Positions 22,022 to 33,090 of a stretch of 64,000 nt of DNA are shown piece after piece (the stretch's first letter is position 1; the number at the start of each line of letters is the position of its first letter). Under the pieces are notes generated by a model. The model saw only the letters and a program-made list of their open reading frames with translations, had not been told where the DNA came from and did not search any database. Origin of the DNA: Eleusine coracana subsp. coracana (Eukaryota > Streptophyta > Magnoliopsida > Poales > Poaceae); assembly GCA_032690845.1 (NCBI GenBank), contig CM064432.1, positions 57,968,071 through 58,032,070 of the forward strand, written 5' to 3'. Both the position numbers and the translations under genes were made by a program.

Positions 22022-23515
22022 ATGGAGCGCGAGCTCTATCTGCTATCGGCAATACTGGCCATCTCGCTCCTCTACTACCTGATCTTCCTGAGAGGGCCTT
22101 CTTCAGGCAACGGCCGCCGGCAGCCCGGCCCCAGGCCACTTCCTGTCATAGGCAACCTCCTCGACCTACGCAGCGGCAACCTCCATCACACACTCGCGCA
22201 CCTGGCGCGCATCCACGGCCCCGTCATGTTCCTCAAGATGGGGCTCACCACAACCGTGGTCATCTCCTCATGCGACGCGGCGAGGGAGGCGTTCACGAGG
22301 CATGACCGGCGAATCGCAGCACGCGCGGTCCCGGACTCGGCCCGCGTGCTCGGGTTCTTCGACCGGTCCATCTTATGGCTGCCGAGCTCCAACCCACGGT
22401 GGAAGACGATGCGCGGCATCGTCTCCACACATGTCCTCTCCCCGCGAAGCCTTGAGAAGGTGCGTGGCGTTCGGGAACGCAAGGTGCGTGACCTGGTGAG
22501 CTTCGTTCGTGGGCGGGCCGGGCAGGAACTCGATGTCGGCCTGGCTGTCTTCGGCGGCATGCTAAACCTTGTGTCGAGCACCTTCTTCTCCGTCGACGTG
22601 GTCCACGTGGGCGCCCAGTCAGCGCATGGGTTGCAGCACGCCATGGAGGAACTCGTCGATCTGATCGCTAAGCCCAACGTCTCGGATCTTTTCCCTTTCC
22701 TCCGGCCTCTCGACCTGCAAGGACTGCGTCGCAGTGGAGCCGTGGTCTACGGGAAAGTCTTCCAAGTCTTGGATGAAGTGATGGATCGCCGACTGGCCGA
22801 GTCGAATAGCAAGCACGGTGACTTCCTCGACGCCCTCCTCCAGCTCACATCCACAGGCACTATCTCTCGGGAGGACGTGCGAGCTGTTATGTTCGATGTC
22901 TTCGCGGCGGGAAGCGATACCATGGCAACCACAGTGATGTGGGCGATGGCCGAGCTGCTCCGCAACCCAAGCATCATGGCCAAGGTGCGGGGCGAGATCA
23001 AGGACGCTCTCGGCGGCAAGGAAGCCATCGACGAGTCCGATCTGGCGAGCTTACCGTACCTTCAAGCCGTGGTGAAGGAGGGCATGAGGCTGCACCCAGT
23101 TGGGCCAATTTTGTTACCGCACCAGGCCGTAGAGGATGGCGTCGAGATCAGCGGCTGTGCGGTGCCCAAGGGCTCCACCGTGATCTTCAACATTTGGGCG
23201 ATAATGCGTGACCCATCAGCCTGGGAGAGGCCGGACGAGTTCGTGCCTGAGCGTTGGTTGTTGAACGGAGCGTCCGAGGTGGACTTTAAAGGGAAGCATT
23301 TTGAGTTCATCCCGTTCGGGTCAGGCCGGAGGATGTGCCCCGGCGTGCCGATGGCGGAGCGCGTCGTGCCGTACATGCTGGCATCGCTGCTGCACGCGTT
23401 TGAGTGGAAGCTGCCTAATGGCATGTCGGCCGAGCAGCTGGACATGAGCGAGAAATTTACCACCGCCAATGTCTTGGCTGTTCCGCTCAAGGCTGTTCCC
23501 ACCGTGATCACCTAA
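22022..23515 (+). CDS. Cytochrome P450, CYP76-like, 497 aa
   Basis: A membrane-bound monooxygenase that would use NADPH:P450 reductase at the ER. CYP76 enzymes typically hydroxylate terpenoids and related small molecules, but the substrate cannot be read from sequence. Visible: N-terminal anchor (residues 5-23), hinge QPGPRPLP (34-41), C-helix WKTMR (127-131), I-helix AGSDT with the oxygen-activating Thr at 300, K-helix ExxR (E353-R356), FVPERW (407-412) and the heme loop FGSGRRMCPG with ligand Cys439. All catalytic elements are intact and the length is normal. The gene is intronless. The start is fixed by the conserved MER and shared leader. It lies between a broken paralogue (21344) and repeat-rich DNA. 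Odd: residue 379 is Cys where other copies have Tyr (GYAVP). Confidence 0.96.
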   Translation: MERELYLLSAILAISLLYYLIFLRGPSSGNGRRQPGPRPLPVIGNLLDLRSGNLHHTLAHLARIHGPVMFLKMGLTTTVVISSCDAAREAFTRHDRRIAARAVPDSARVLGFFDRSILWLPSSNPRWKTMRGIVSTHVLSPRSLEKVRGVRERKVRDLVSFVRGRAGQELDVGLAVFGGMLNLVSSTFFSVDVVHVGAQSAHGLQHAMEELVDLIAKPNVSDLFPFLRPLDLQGLRRSGAVVYGKVFQVLDEVMDRRLAESNSKHGDFLDALLQLTSTGTISREDVRAVMFDVFAAGSDTMATTVMWAMAELLRNPSIMAKVRGEIKDALGGKEAIDESDLASLPYLQAVVKEGMRLHPVGPILLPHQAVEDGVEISGCAVPKGSTVIFNIWAIMRDPSAWERPDEFVPERWLLNGASEVDFKGKHFEFIPFGSGRRMCPGVPMAERVVPYMLASLLHAFEWKLPNGMSAEQLDMSEKFTTANVLAVPLKAVPTVIT

Positions 23516-23890
23516 TTATCTATCTGTGTAAGTAAGTATTAAACATGTTGTCTAGCCAGTTGTTCGATGTGCTTTTAAGGTCACCAAATAAAATAATGCA
23601 TGTGCCATGACATTGGTGTATGAATTCAAGAATCAATCTGTGATGGCCGTGGTAAAAAAAAAAAAGAGTGCGAGAGTGTGGTTTGGTTTATTTGTGGTCC
23701 TGTAATGGTTTTGTAAGACGCGCCTCTTTCAAATGGTGTGAGTGTTGTCCTGTTCTTACGCTTAAAAACTCGCAGCACCAGTGCACGACGATATTGGAAT
23801 CATTAGTTGGACTGAACCGGACGATGTTGGAATCATCAGTTGGACTGAACCGACATATGCGCTAACTCCAGTTTTGTTTGTACCTCTTAT
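23516..23890 (+). other. 3' flank of P450 at 22022
   Basis: The block ttgtggtcctgtaatgg to tttcaaatggtgtgag and tgttcttacgct (23690-23765) is homologous to 44476-44580 and in part to 51885-51915, the 3' flanks of other P450s. A 34-bp unit (gatattggaatcattagttg and following) is repeated at 23790 and 23823. Confidence 0.65.
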
Positions 23891-23959
23891 AATAGAATAA
23901 TAATAACAGGTTTTGGCATGCAATGCCGTTAAAACCTCCATTATAAATTTCTTTTTATC

Positions 23960-25450
23960 AATACTAGTTCAATAGCCCGTGCAGTTGCACGGGACAGAAA
24001 TCGCGGAACACATGTTTAACTAAAATTCCCTGATGTCCATTTAGATTGCACTGCAATTTGCACATATGAATCCACCAAAATAACTGTGCACTACGAACTC
24101 CATTAATTCTGAGGAAGTTTCACTAAACTGCTCTCCAAAATGTACAGTTCGATGCACCCCTCTTTGCAGTTATGTGAAACCTGTATAAATCTTGTAATTT
24201 TTAAATAAAACATCAGAGAATTTTACAACATTTTACATAAAACATATGTGAGACATGTCCACTAATTGTTCCAATGAGATCCCATCCCGTAGTCATTTCT
24301 TTTGTGATATTTTTTTGTAACCATGTTCATTATAATTCATCACCTTTAAATTATTGTTGTTGTTGAATTTTTAAGTTATGTTTGATCATTTGTTTTATTT
24401 AAAATATTAATTTAAATATATAAAATTAAATGTTATGTTTTAATTTTTTTAATGATAAAAAATCAAGACAAAATATATGGTAATTTTTTAAAAATATTTT
24501 AATAAAAAGAAGGTCAAAAAGACAATGACACAAACAATTTAAGAAGGGCAGGTGTATATGTTAACAGCCAAGCTATGGCAGTCAGATGATTGTTAAGCTA
24601 ATAGTTGGTTCATCAAGAACTTTGATTAATTGAGTTTATCATGTCAGATATGCCAGGCTGACAATATGAATATATCTTTTATCTTTTCTTATGCCGGACA
24701 TAGGATTAATGTATAAAGCTAATAATATTCTTCTCGTTGACTGAATCATGGTACGGGCCAAATGCCAACGCAGTAACAAAGGGAAGAAAATTGTTGATGG
24801 AAAATGGGAATAATATTATCAGAAAAGATAGTAGAACTTACGTGCATTTGTCTAGCCAGGCCAGAGTGCATACGTCGTCAAGACACCTCGCTGCAGCAAC
24901 CTCACGGCCATTGTCTCGCGACCAATTGGCAGATGATCAGAAAGCAGGCAGCCAACAGAAGCAATATATGCACAGGATCAGAGAAGCACCATGCTAGATG
25001 TTTGAGCCTTGGTGCTATCATTATACTCGATGCAGGGCATGTTAGTGCTGCCGGTCCTTCGACAACCTGTCCGCCAAAAGGAGCACCTTTGCCGGTGAAA
25101 ATTGGGAGATGAACACCAAGTTTCAGATCATCGAGCACGCCAGCAGCCATGCTGGGCATCTGGGATGCGTCAGCACAAAATCTTCTCTTGGAATTTCTAT
25201 TCGCAGATGGCCATCCTTGCCCTGTAGATCTAATCCTGTAGATTGTTTTTCTATTTGGGTATAACGGAGTTTTGATTGGTGTGAGGGTTATGTGAGGAGA
25301 AAGGTACGTTGAGGAGGGAAGATGTAAGGATTACCTTAAGATGCAGATTAAGGGTCGGATATCTAAGATAGATTGTGTTGATAGAGGATCAACGGCTGGA
25401 TGTTTTTCTTTTTTATAAGAATTTCTAGACTAGTTTTCTTTTTTTTAGCC
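23960..25450. mobile_element. Possible Helitron-like or captured-gene element
   Basis: The left part contains actagttcaatagcccgtgc with gttgcacggg (23966-23996), a motif repeated widely in grass genomes and often placed near Helitron-type ends. The middle (about 24830-25160) is compositionally different. On the - strand it encodes a frame of 85 codons (MPSMAAGVLDDLKLGVHLPI and onward) that may be a fragment of a host gene I cannot identify. No firm 5' TC or 3' hairpin-CTRR end was established. Confidence 0.3.
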
Positions 25451-28400
25451 ATCGTGGTTAAAGAGTCATCTTCTTTTATCTCCTTTTATTAATAAATAGA
25501 TTTGACAGCATTGACACATGTTGGAATCATTGATTTGAGTAGCTCCATCATAAATTTCTTTATATCCAATTTTCAGCAGCCATGATGATCTACTGATGTG
25601 ACCTGATGGTATAATATGAACTAGTACATTTGTGTGGCTAGTCTTATATATTATGCTAAATATTATAAAAAATTATTATTAATATTCGATCAATTATTTA
25701 GATACAATTAAAAAAACAACTTGTTATACGTGGGCTTGCATTTATTGATATTGCTCTGCTCATTCAAAACTTAGGTAATAAATCAGAATTATTCAACTAC
25801 TATGACATTATAATCAAAATACTTAGATTTATATAATATATTGAGTGTAGTATTATCCAACACAATTTTTAATTTACATATACATGCTTGATTATTCAGT
25901 GAAACCCTTATATCTAGGTTCTAATGTTTTCTGAAGACCAGAAAATACATTCATGTTCTATGTATATATCCTGCTAGAGAGTTAATATACAGGAAGTCTC
26001 ATGCATTGAAAGTAGGGTGTATTCATGAATAATTTTATATTTTTTTTTCTAAAGCCACATAGGAAGTATTCTCTGAATCAGTATATATGGATATGTTGTT
26101 GATATGGATGTTGTTGCCACAACTGAAACACACATTTATTTCAAAGACATATATTTATGTTTGCCATGTGTCTATGAATTCTTTTTGAATTTTGTTTTTC
26201 CAACAGCCACGTTAATGTGTTGCCAGCACAACACATGTTTTTTTCCATTTTGTTCTCTAAATAGGTTAAATTTCCAAAGTCATATATGGATACTGTGCAT
26301 ATATTATCCCAAACTGGTTTAGAATTTTTTCTTTATAATTTAAATAAAATTAATGGTGAGTAATTTAAAATTATATGGAATGGTATTTTAGTCTATTATT
26401 TTTATAATAGCAGTGATAGGTAATTTACATAATATTAATGATGGGTAATTTAAAATTACATGGAAGGGTATTTTGGTCTAAATTTTCATAATGACAGTGG
26501 TGGATAATTTTTCTTTTTCTTTTTCTCTGATTAACGTGGGAATTTCTAAGCCTTTAAAGCGAACATGAAGACTCCTTTTCTTAATCAAATATATATATAA
26601 TAGATTGTATTTTGATAGGCTTCTTTGTATTATATATGTTTATAGAAACTCCTTTGCCGGTAGCTCTGATAGTGGATGAGATGGCCATTGATTTGACTAC
26701 CTGCACGTATTTCTTTTTTGTATTCTTATATTCTTTCTTTGTTTGGATCATGTCAAAACTGAGTTACATTTGATACTAGATTTCAGAATAAATTCTATTT
26801 TATTATGTTTATTTTTACCATTTTGGTTCAGTAATCCATATACATAAAGGTGGGTCCAAAAGAAGTAGCGTATAATTGGATTTGAGAATAATTTTATATC
26901 ATTGTGTTTATTTTTATAATTTTTGGTTCACACTGAACACTAAGGTGCTTCAGACTTCAGTAGTCATAAAAGAGTGTGCATAGAGGAATGAAGGGTGGTG
27001 AAATGAGTAGCAGAGAGAAACCGTTATGCTAGAATGACTCCAGAGCAACATGCGTCCAGAGAAGGCAAAAACAATCAATCATGCGTCCAGATAAGGCCAA
27101 AAAAAAAAGAACTATCACAATAAAACTGAAAGGAGTAAAAGTGATAAGTACATCACACCCAACATTTCTCTAACTAAAATGCAACTTTATGTGTGACAAC
27201 TGAATTTACGGATGAACTCATTTCTAATAATTTTTTATATGATTTCGAGAACATATGGCTATCTAATGAATTTATTGTTGTTAGAAACTACGAAGATGAT
27301 GATAAGATAATTGGAGAGGGGTTTGTAGGCATGTTGGCTGACAAGGACATCCAAATCATGATAGAGGCCCAAGCCATATCAATGTTGATTTCAATTTAGA
27401 GTCCAGTTTCAGGTCGTACTAAAAAGGACGCCTAGAGTGCATATGGGCTCAAATTGGAATGTTCTACACATTCATGGAAAGTTAAGAAGATAATATTCCT
27501 ATTGGCTTTGGTCTCATTTAAAAATTCATCCGGAATCATCGGGAGTTGTTGAAACAAGTGGACATATAGGATTTGTTCCAGTGCTACGACACCGTATTCA
27601 GTCTTCATGTCATGTATCGAGTTGAGCCCACTTAGAAATACGTCCAGGAGGTCTTGCACAACCCTAGGGTCCTAATATATAGTCGTTAACGCTTCATTAG
27701 GCTTTTAGGTTTTACTGAAATTATTTGGTGAAGAACAGTTTTATCATTTTATCGGTTTGTGAAACCTAACTTGTAAGATTTATCATATACTTATAAATTT
27801 GGTTGTATTCTCTTTAGTTTTTGGTTGTGTTCTTGATTCTCAGGAAAGGATTGGCGTTCTTGGCAAGATCTACATTGCAACACCGATTAATAACTAGAGG
27901 TGAGACGTCGTGCTACGACTGTAAGGTTTCGGACATGTTCTTTAGAAGCCGGATCGACTTGTATATCGCCTCCAATCAAAGCAACAACTTATCAGATCTT
28001 TCGGAAGATTAGAACCCTTATTCACATCAAAGAGTATATTATAATATAATGAAGAACCCGATATTTATCCCCGAGTTTGTGTTTTGAGGAGGGTATGCCC
28101 AAATAAAGAATGATCCGCTATTAAGCCATGTAGACTTAGACATTTCAATGCTTCATCCCACTTGATGACCTCTTCATATCTCACGTGCCTCAGAGCAGTC
28201 ACACGACATTGAGGTGGGTGATGCAACAACTAAATCACGAAATGTAATGAATATTGATCGTAAGTTTATCCTGTGGGTGATTACACTTTGTCAGTATAAG
28301 AGACACAAATGTTGAACTAATTTGCCTCTCTCATCCTTAGGTGACGAATAAGGAGTCGTATATGAGGACGACTCAGAGGTGGGTGAGTATTGAGTATTAT

Positions 28401-28590
28401 AGGTGGACTGGTCAAGGTAATTAGTGTAAAATGCGGTTGTCGGTGTCACACCTTTTCTATTTTTTTTTTACTATTGCCATTTTGGACGTGTAGATGATGA
28501 TATCGTCGTGGATGCCGATTCCAACGCTCAAGATGTCATCAGTTCATTACGCTCAAGTGAATTGAACCCGTATGACATAGTCTATATATA
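25451..28590. other. AT-rich repeat-like DNA without recognised genes
   Basis: A motif of about 70 bp (ggtaatttaaaattacatgg, aagggtattttggtct) is repeated at 26355 and 26440. Short open frames (27193-27399 +, 27432-27659 -) have no recognisable domain or codon signature. I see no tRNA or other RNA gene. Confidence 0.5.
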
Positions 28591-29259
28591 GCGATCTGCC
28601 TAAGGCCGAGCACAAATTATATTTTCCACTAATGATGGTAAATGATATGGTGCTAAGAAGTTCCAGTATGAGCCACTAGATTTCTGTTGCCGTAAGAGTC
28701 AAGTCAAGCTCGCTGACCCTGTTACACCACCTGAGGTGATGAATCGATTAGAGTGGTCTTATGCAAATGTTTACTTGACTCGAACAATTTCAATAGGATA
28801 TGTGATTAGGACAATTCCACCGTAAGAGTCAAGTCAGATATGCAATGAGATATTCCGGCTGGGATTATTTATTATCAGACTGCTTTGAGTATAACATTGT
28901 TTGGATTCTTTTAAACCAGCAAAATGCCTATGCATTTTATACGCGTTCATTAGTTTCGTCCTAGCAACGCTTGCATGGACATTATGCTAGTGATAACATT
29001 TTGCTAGTTTTTAGTGACTCCAGCCTGAAAACTTTTGAACTGCAGCCTAATAACTAGTCCCCCAAAAACTAAAGATCTTTGGCCGCTTGAATTTGAGAAA
29101 TCAAATTCGAGTGATCTTTTCTTCAAGGTGTTATTTGTGATTTAGGTTGTATTCATGTAATCGCATTTTTAGGATCAGTTTGTTGTCAAATAAAGCAAGA
29201 CGTTTAATGGTCACCTAGGGAGCTAGGAAACTACCCACCTGAATTTTATTGATATATAA

Positions 29260-29458
29260 GGGCTTCTCCAATGGTAGAGTTAACTAAGAGCCAGCAGCTA
29301 ACTCTTATAGAGAATAAAAGAGGAGTAGGGTCCATGTTTAAGTCTCTCATTTTTCTAAGAGACTGCCTTCTGAGGAAGAGTTAACTGCCTTCTCTCTTTT
29401 CTTTTTTTTGAATAAATAATTCTAAGAGGTAACTAAGAAGCAATCATTGAAGACGCTC
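29260..29458. mobile_element. Tourist-like MITE, 199 bp
   Basis: TAA flanks both ends (29257-29259 and 29459-29461). The paralogous site at about 16838 shows the uninterrupted sequence with a single TAA (gtatataaagggatcgg). The ends are imperfect inverted repeats: GGGCTTCTCCAATGG and GAGCGTCTTCAATGA. No coding frame. Confidence 0.88.
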
Positions 29459-29494
29459 TAAAGGGATCGGGGCAGAGCTCGTCCATCATCAATA

Positions 29495-29628
29495 GTATAA
29501 AGAGGCATGGCACACTACATATTACATAAAGGATCACAACACAAAGATTAAGCATTCAATGGTATAAAGAGGCGTGGCACACTACATATTACATAAAGGA
29601 TCACAACACAAAGATTAAGCATGAAACA
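29495..29628 (+). repeat. 67-bp tandem duplication in P450 upstream DNA
   Basis: The unit gtataaagaggcatggcaca to aaagattaagcat occurs twice, at 29495 and 29562, with one or two differences. The orphan copy at 16876 has one unit only, so the duplication is specific to this locus. Confidence 0.85.
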
Positions 29629-29988
29629 AATACTGATGAGAGAAGGGCAGACGATGATGATTGATGCATTTTGAGAAAATAAGATTTCTTGCCTTTGTTC
29701 TTCTTGCTGTATAGTTTTTCATATTTATTTTTTGGTTCATAAACTACAGTGGGACTCTTTGACAGGTTACACTTCAGAAAACAATGGGTCCGTCTTCATC
29801 CAGTCTCCAACATACCGAGGATCTTGTGTCCACCCCGTCTTGCCAGATTAATTCGAACAGGTAAACTGTTGTATGCAAGTCTCCATAACTGCAGCCAATT
29901 CAGAATTCACAGGATATCGATACTCAGCTGTCGCCAGAGATGAAGGGCACATATCAACAGTTCGATACCAGCATGGCAGCATGAACCA

Positions 29989-29994
29989 TATAAA
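29989..29994 (+). promoter_or_regulatory. TATA box of P450 at 30046
   Basis: TATAAA lies 52-57 bases before the ATG. The neighbouring caccagtatggcagcac-like context is also found before the gene at 58967 (58893-58920), supporting a common promoter for the MDI-type genes. Confidence 0.65.
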
Positions 29995-30045
29995 GAAGAT
30001 ATATAAACGAATGGACTCCTTTCCTGAACAAGCAGCACCGCGAAT

Positions 30046-31587
30046 ATGGATATCGATAGCGAGCTCTGGATACTAGGGGCAATAACGCTTGCCGTAGCGT
30101 TCACCATCTACTACCAGCAGTACCACAACATTCTGCGACGCGATCCAAGCGCCGCCCGGCAGCTGCCACCAGGTCCGCGGCCGCTCCCGCTCATCGGCAA
30201 CCTCCTCGACCTGCGCGGCAACCTCCACCACACCCTCGCCCGCCTCGCCCGCGTCCATGGCCCCGTCATGCACCTCAAGCTGGGCCTCACCACCGCAGTG
30301 GTCATCTCCTCCTGCGACGCGGCGCGCGAGGCCTTCACGCGGCACGACCGGCGCCTCCCCGCCCGAGCCGTCCCGGACACCTCCAACGCCCTCGGGTTCG
30401 CGGGCCGGTCTGTGGTGTGGCTGCCCAGCTCCGACCCGCGCTGGAAGACGCTGCGCGGCGTCGTGGTCTCGCACCTCTTCACCCCGCGCGGACTCGCCTC
30501 GACCCGCGGCGTCCGGGAACGCAAGGTGCGCGAGCTGGTGGGTTACTTCCGCGACCGTGCCGGGCGGGAGGTCGATGTGGGCCAGGGCGTGTACGGCGGC
30601 GTGCTCAACCTCGTGTCCAGTGTCGTCTGCTCCGTCGACGTGGTCGAAGCCGGCGCCGAGTCGGCGACCGGGTTGCGGACGATAGTGGAGGACCTCGTCG
30701 AGCTCATCGCGAAGCCGAACGTCTCCGACCTTTTCCCTTTCCTCCGGCCGCTTGATTTGCAAGGAAGACGTCGATTTGCTGCCAAGCACATGCAGAAAAT
30801 ATTCTCGGTCTTGGATGAAATAGTGGACCGTCGATCTGCCGAGATGACAGTGACACGCTCGTCGTCGAAGGATAGCAGGCAGAATACCGACTTTCTCGAT
30901 GCGCTGCTGGAGCTCGTGTCCACGGGCAAAATGGCTCGGGATAACGTGACACTCATCCTGTTCGACGTCTTCACGGCCGGGAGCGACACCATGGCGATCA
31001 CGGTGGAGTGGGCGATGGCCGAGCTGCTCCGCAACCCGAGCATCATGGACAAGGCACGCGCCGAGATCAAAGGCGTCCTCGGAGACAAGGAAACCATCGA
31101 GGAGCCTGACGCCGCGAGCTTACCGTATCTTCAAGCCGTTGTGAAGGAGGCGATGCGGCTGCACCCCGTGGTGCCAATCATGTTACCGCATCAGGCCGTA
31201 GATGATGGCGTGGAGGTCGGTGGCTACGCGGTGCCCAAGGGCGCCACAGTGATCTTTAACGTGTGGGCGATCATGCGCGACCCGGCGGCATGGGACGACA
31301 GGCCGGACGAGTTCGTCCCGGAGCGATGGTTCTTGAATGGAGTGGCAGAGGTGGATTTCAGGGGGAAGCATTTCGAGTTCATCCCGTTCGGGTCCGGCCG
31401 GAGGATGTGCCCTGGAGTGCCGATGGCGGAGCGCGTCGTGCCGTACATACTGGCGTCGCTGCTGCACGCGTTCGAGTGGAAGCTGCCGAATGGCATGTCC
31501 GCCGAGCAGTTGGACGTGAGCGAGAAATTTACCACTGCAAACGTCATGGATATCCCACTCAAGGCCGTGCCCGTCGCGATTACATAA
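30046..31587 (+). CDS. Cytochrome P450, CYP76-like, 513 aa (MDI-type)
   Basis: The longest intact P450 here. It starts MDIDSELW with a longer linker between anchor and hinge (YYQQYHNILRRD), then PPGPRPLP at about 41-48, C-helix WKTLR, I-helix AGSDT (Thr near 315), KEAMR, FVPERW and FGSGRRMCPG with the heme Cys near 455. One extra Asp (WDDRPDEF) precedes the PERW motif. Intronless and very GC-rich in the 5' half. Positions 30997-31171 are identical to 59897-60071 in the gene at 58967, although flanking codons differ, which suggests gene conversion. It is paralogous to 58967 by its N-terminus, while its C-terminus (HFEFIPFGSGRRMCPGVPM) is closer to the MER-type gene at 22022. Active-looking; substrate unknown. 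Confidence 0.96.
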   Translation: MDIDSELWILGAITLAVAFTIYYQQYHNILRRDPSAARQLPPGPRPLPLIGNLLDLRGNLHHTLARLARVHGPVMHLKLGLTTAVVISSCDAAREAFTRHDRRLPARAVPDTSNALGFAGRSVVWLPSSDPRWKTLRGVVVSHLFTPRGLASTRGVRERKVRELVGYFRDRAGREVDVGQGVYGGVLNLVSSVVCSVDVVEAGAESATGLRTIVEDLVELIAKPNVSDLFPFLRPLDLQGRRRFAAKHMQKIFSVLDEIVDRRSAEMTVTRSSSKDSRQNTDFLDALLELVSTGKMARDNVTLILFDVFTAGSDTMAITVEWAMAELLRNPSIMDKARAEIKGVLGDKETIEEPDAASLPYLQAVVKEAMRLHPVVPIMLPHQAVDDGVEVGGYAVPKGATVIFNVWAIMRDPAAWDDRPDEFVPERWFLNGVAEVDFRGKHFEFIPFGSGRRMCPGVPMAERVVPYILASLLHAFEWKLPNGMSAEQLDVSEKFTTANVMDIPLKAVPVAIT

Positions 31588-31670
31588 ATGCTGAATCAGC
31601 GTGTGTCGACACGGGAGACCGCCCACATGCTTCATATCTCGTTAGTCTCTTTGTGACATTCAAATAGTTA

Positions 31671-31871
31671 CTCCGATTTTAAATTATTGTTGCTATTAAC
31701 TTTTTTAATTAATTTGATCATTTGTTTTATTTAAAATGATTTTTAAATATATAAAAAATTTAAATTATGACCTAAAATTTTTATGATAAAATAAACGTCA
31801 TAGTACATATATCATTTTTTTTAAAAAAATTGAGTAACATGAATGTGACAACAATTTAAGAACCAAGGAAG
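31671..31871. mobile_element. Stowaway-like MITE, about 201 bp
   Basis: It starts CTCCGATTTTAAATTATTG after TA, and its right end read on the other strand starts CTTCCTTGGTTCTTAAATTG after TA. These resemble Stowaway (Tc1/mariner) ends with TA target duplications at 31669 and 31872. The interior (tttgatcatttgttttattt) also resembles 24360-24540, which may be a relative. Confidence 0.65.
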
Positions 31872-33090
31872 TAATAACCAACTTTTTGTGACAGCTTTAG
31901 TTGTTGTGCTGATGTTGCCTGTTCAAAACTGTTCACGTCCATCCGTCCATCGTTGATATCCTGTCATTTCCTGGTCCATATGGATCGATCACATATTTTT
32001 GCCGCAGTACTTTTTTTAGGCTTATTTTGTCCGTCATCCTTTAAATTTGTGAATGTGAGCCTTCGAATTCTTACGAGGGAGATAGGCTTCTGGAGAAAAA
32101 TAGGCAGGAATTGGGGCACAGTTTGCTTATTCTTAGTTTGGTTTCTTGTCGCACAAAAAAAGAAGTTTCGTTTCCCATATCTTGAAGCTGTTGACACTTT
32201 GCCATTGCAGGTTGAGGCGAAATTTGCCAGGGCAGCTACACGAGCAGGGACCATACACTTGCAAAAGGCTGTTGTGTTCTCGTGTTCCACGACGTTGTCC
32301 GTCTACTGCCTCTGGCGACGTCACTAGACGGTTGACACTTATTGCCAAGAACTCAAAATGACTTGGGCTAACCTCAGCCATTCAACCGTGTTCCGATATC
32401 CAAGCGGATTCAGAATGCATATGCGCAGACAAGAGGTTATGCGATCTCCTGGCACACATCCTACTGATCCAGATGTTACTTCATAATTTTGTCCTTGGAA
32501 AGCAGGAATGCATATTATCAAACCGTGGCCCACCGACTGTGACTCAGTAATTCACAACCTCAGAGGTTGTCTGCGTAGATCAAAGCTGTGCAGGGTCAGC
32601 TACACGCAAACTGTCATTGGTGTGTTGAGGCCTTGCATCTTGCCTTTTCTCTACATCAACTAGTGCAAGCTGAGCCAGAAGCAGAAGCCATCAAGAAAGT
32701 GAGAATCTCAGGAGAGGAAGAAGGCCCAACTGACGTTTCCTAGGTCTAGATTGTGGACGGGAGCCTTCTGGTTAAAACCAGACGCGTCATGAATTTGTAT
32801 ATGTATTTTTTGAAAGCCGGATATAGTGATATATTCCAGCTACTGCATTAAAAAGACGCATATAGCTTTTATTAGTACAAAGAAATAAAAACGGTCCATT
32901 CTCAATAGCACACTGGCCTAGAAAAAAAAAGGCATATAAATACAATCAATAAGATACACTCTATGGCTTGCAACCTAATAACCAACAAACAATTCACTAC
33001 CATATGACCACCATAGCAACAAAGAGGCTGGTACATTCAGACCTCAATTGCATCTTACAATCATCATTCCATAACAAGCCACCACACTGG
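31872..33090. other. 3' flank of P450 at 30046 and intergenic DNA
   Basis: The block gcagggaccatacacttgca near 32240 matches the 3' flank of the gene at 58967 (about 60885), so part of this is duplicated P450 downstream DNA. The rest shows no gene. Confidence 0.5.

Larger units (their letters stand above)
28602..29829 (+). promoter_or_regulatory. Distal upstream region of P450 at 30046
   Basis: This is collinear with the hairpin left arm and spacer (16138-17140), interrupted only by the MITE at 29260. It is the only one of the three copies of this upstream block that is still attached to a complete P450. Confidence 0.8.

Noticed and set aside
24902..25159. 85-codon - strand frame, MPSMAAGVLDDLKLGV-like
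   Set aside because: It may be a host gene fragment, but I could not identify it and saw no splice or promoter signals, so it is only mentioned within the surrounding element.
30073..30789. Long frame on the strand opposite a P450 (and similar ones opposite all other P450s)
   Set aside because: Antisense shadow of a GC-rich coding region; the sense frame has all P450 motifs.
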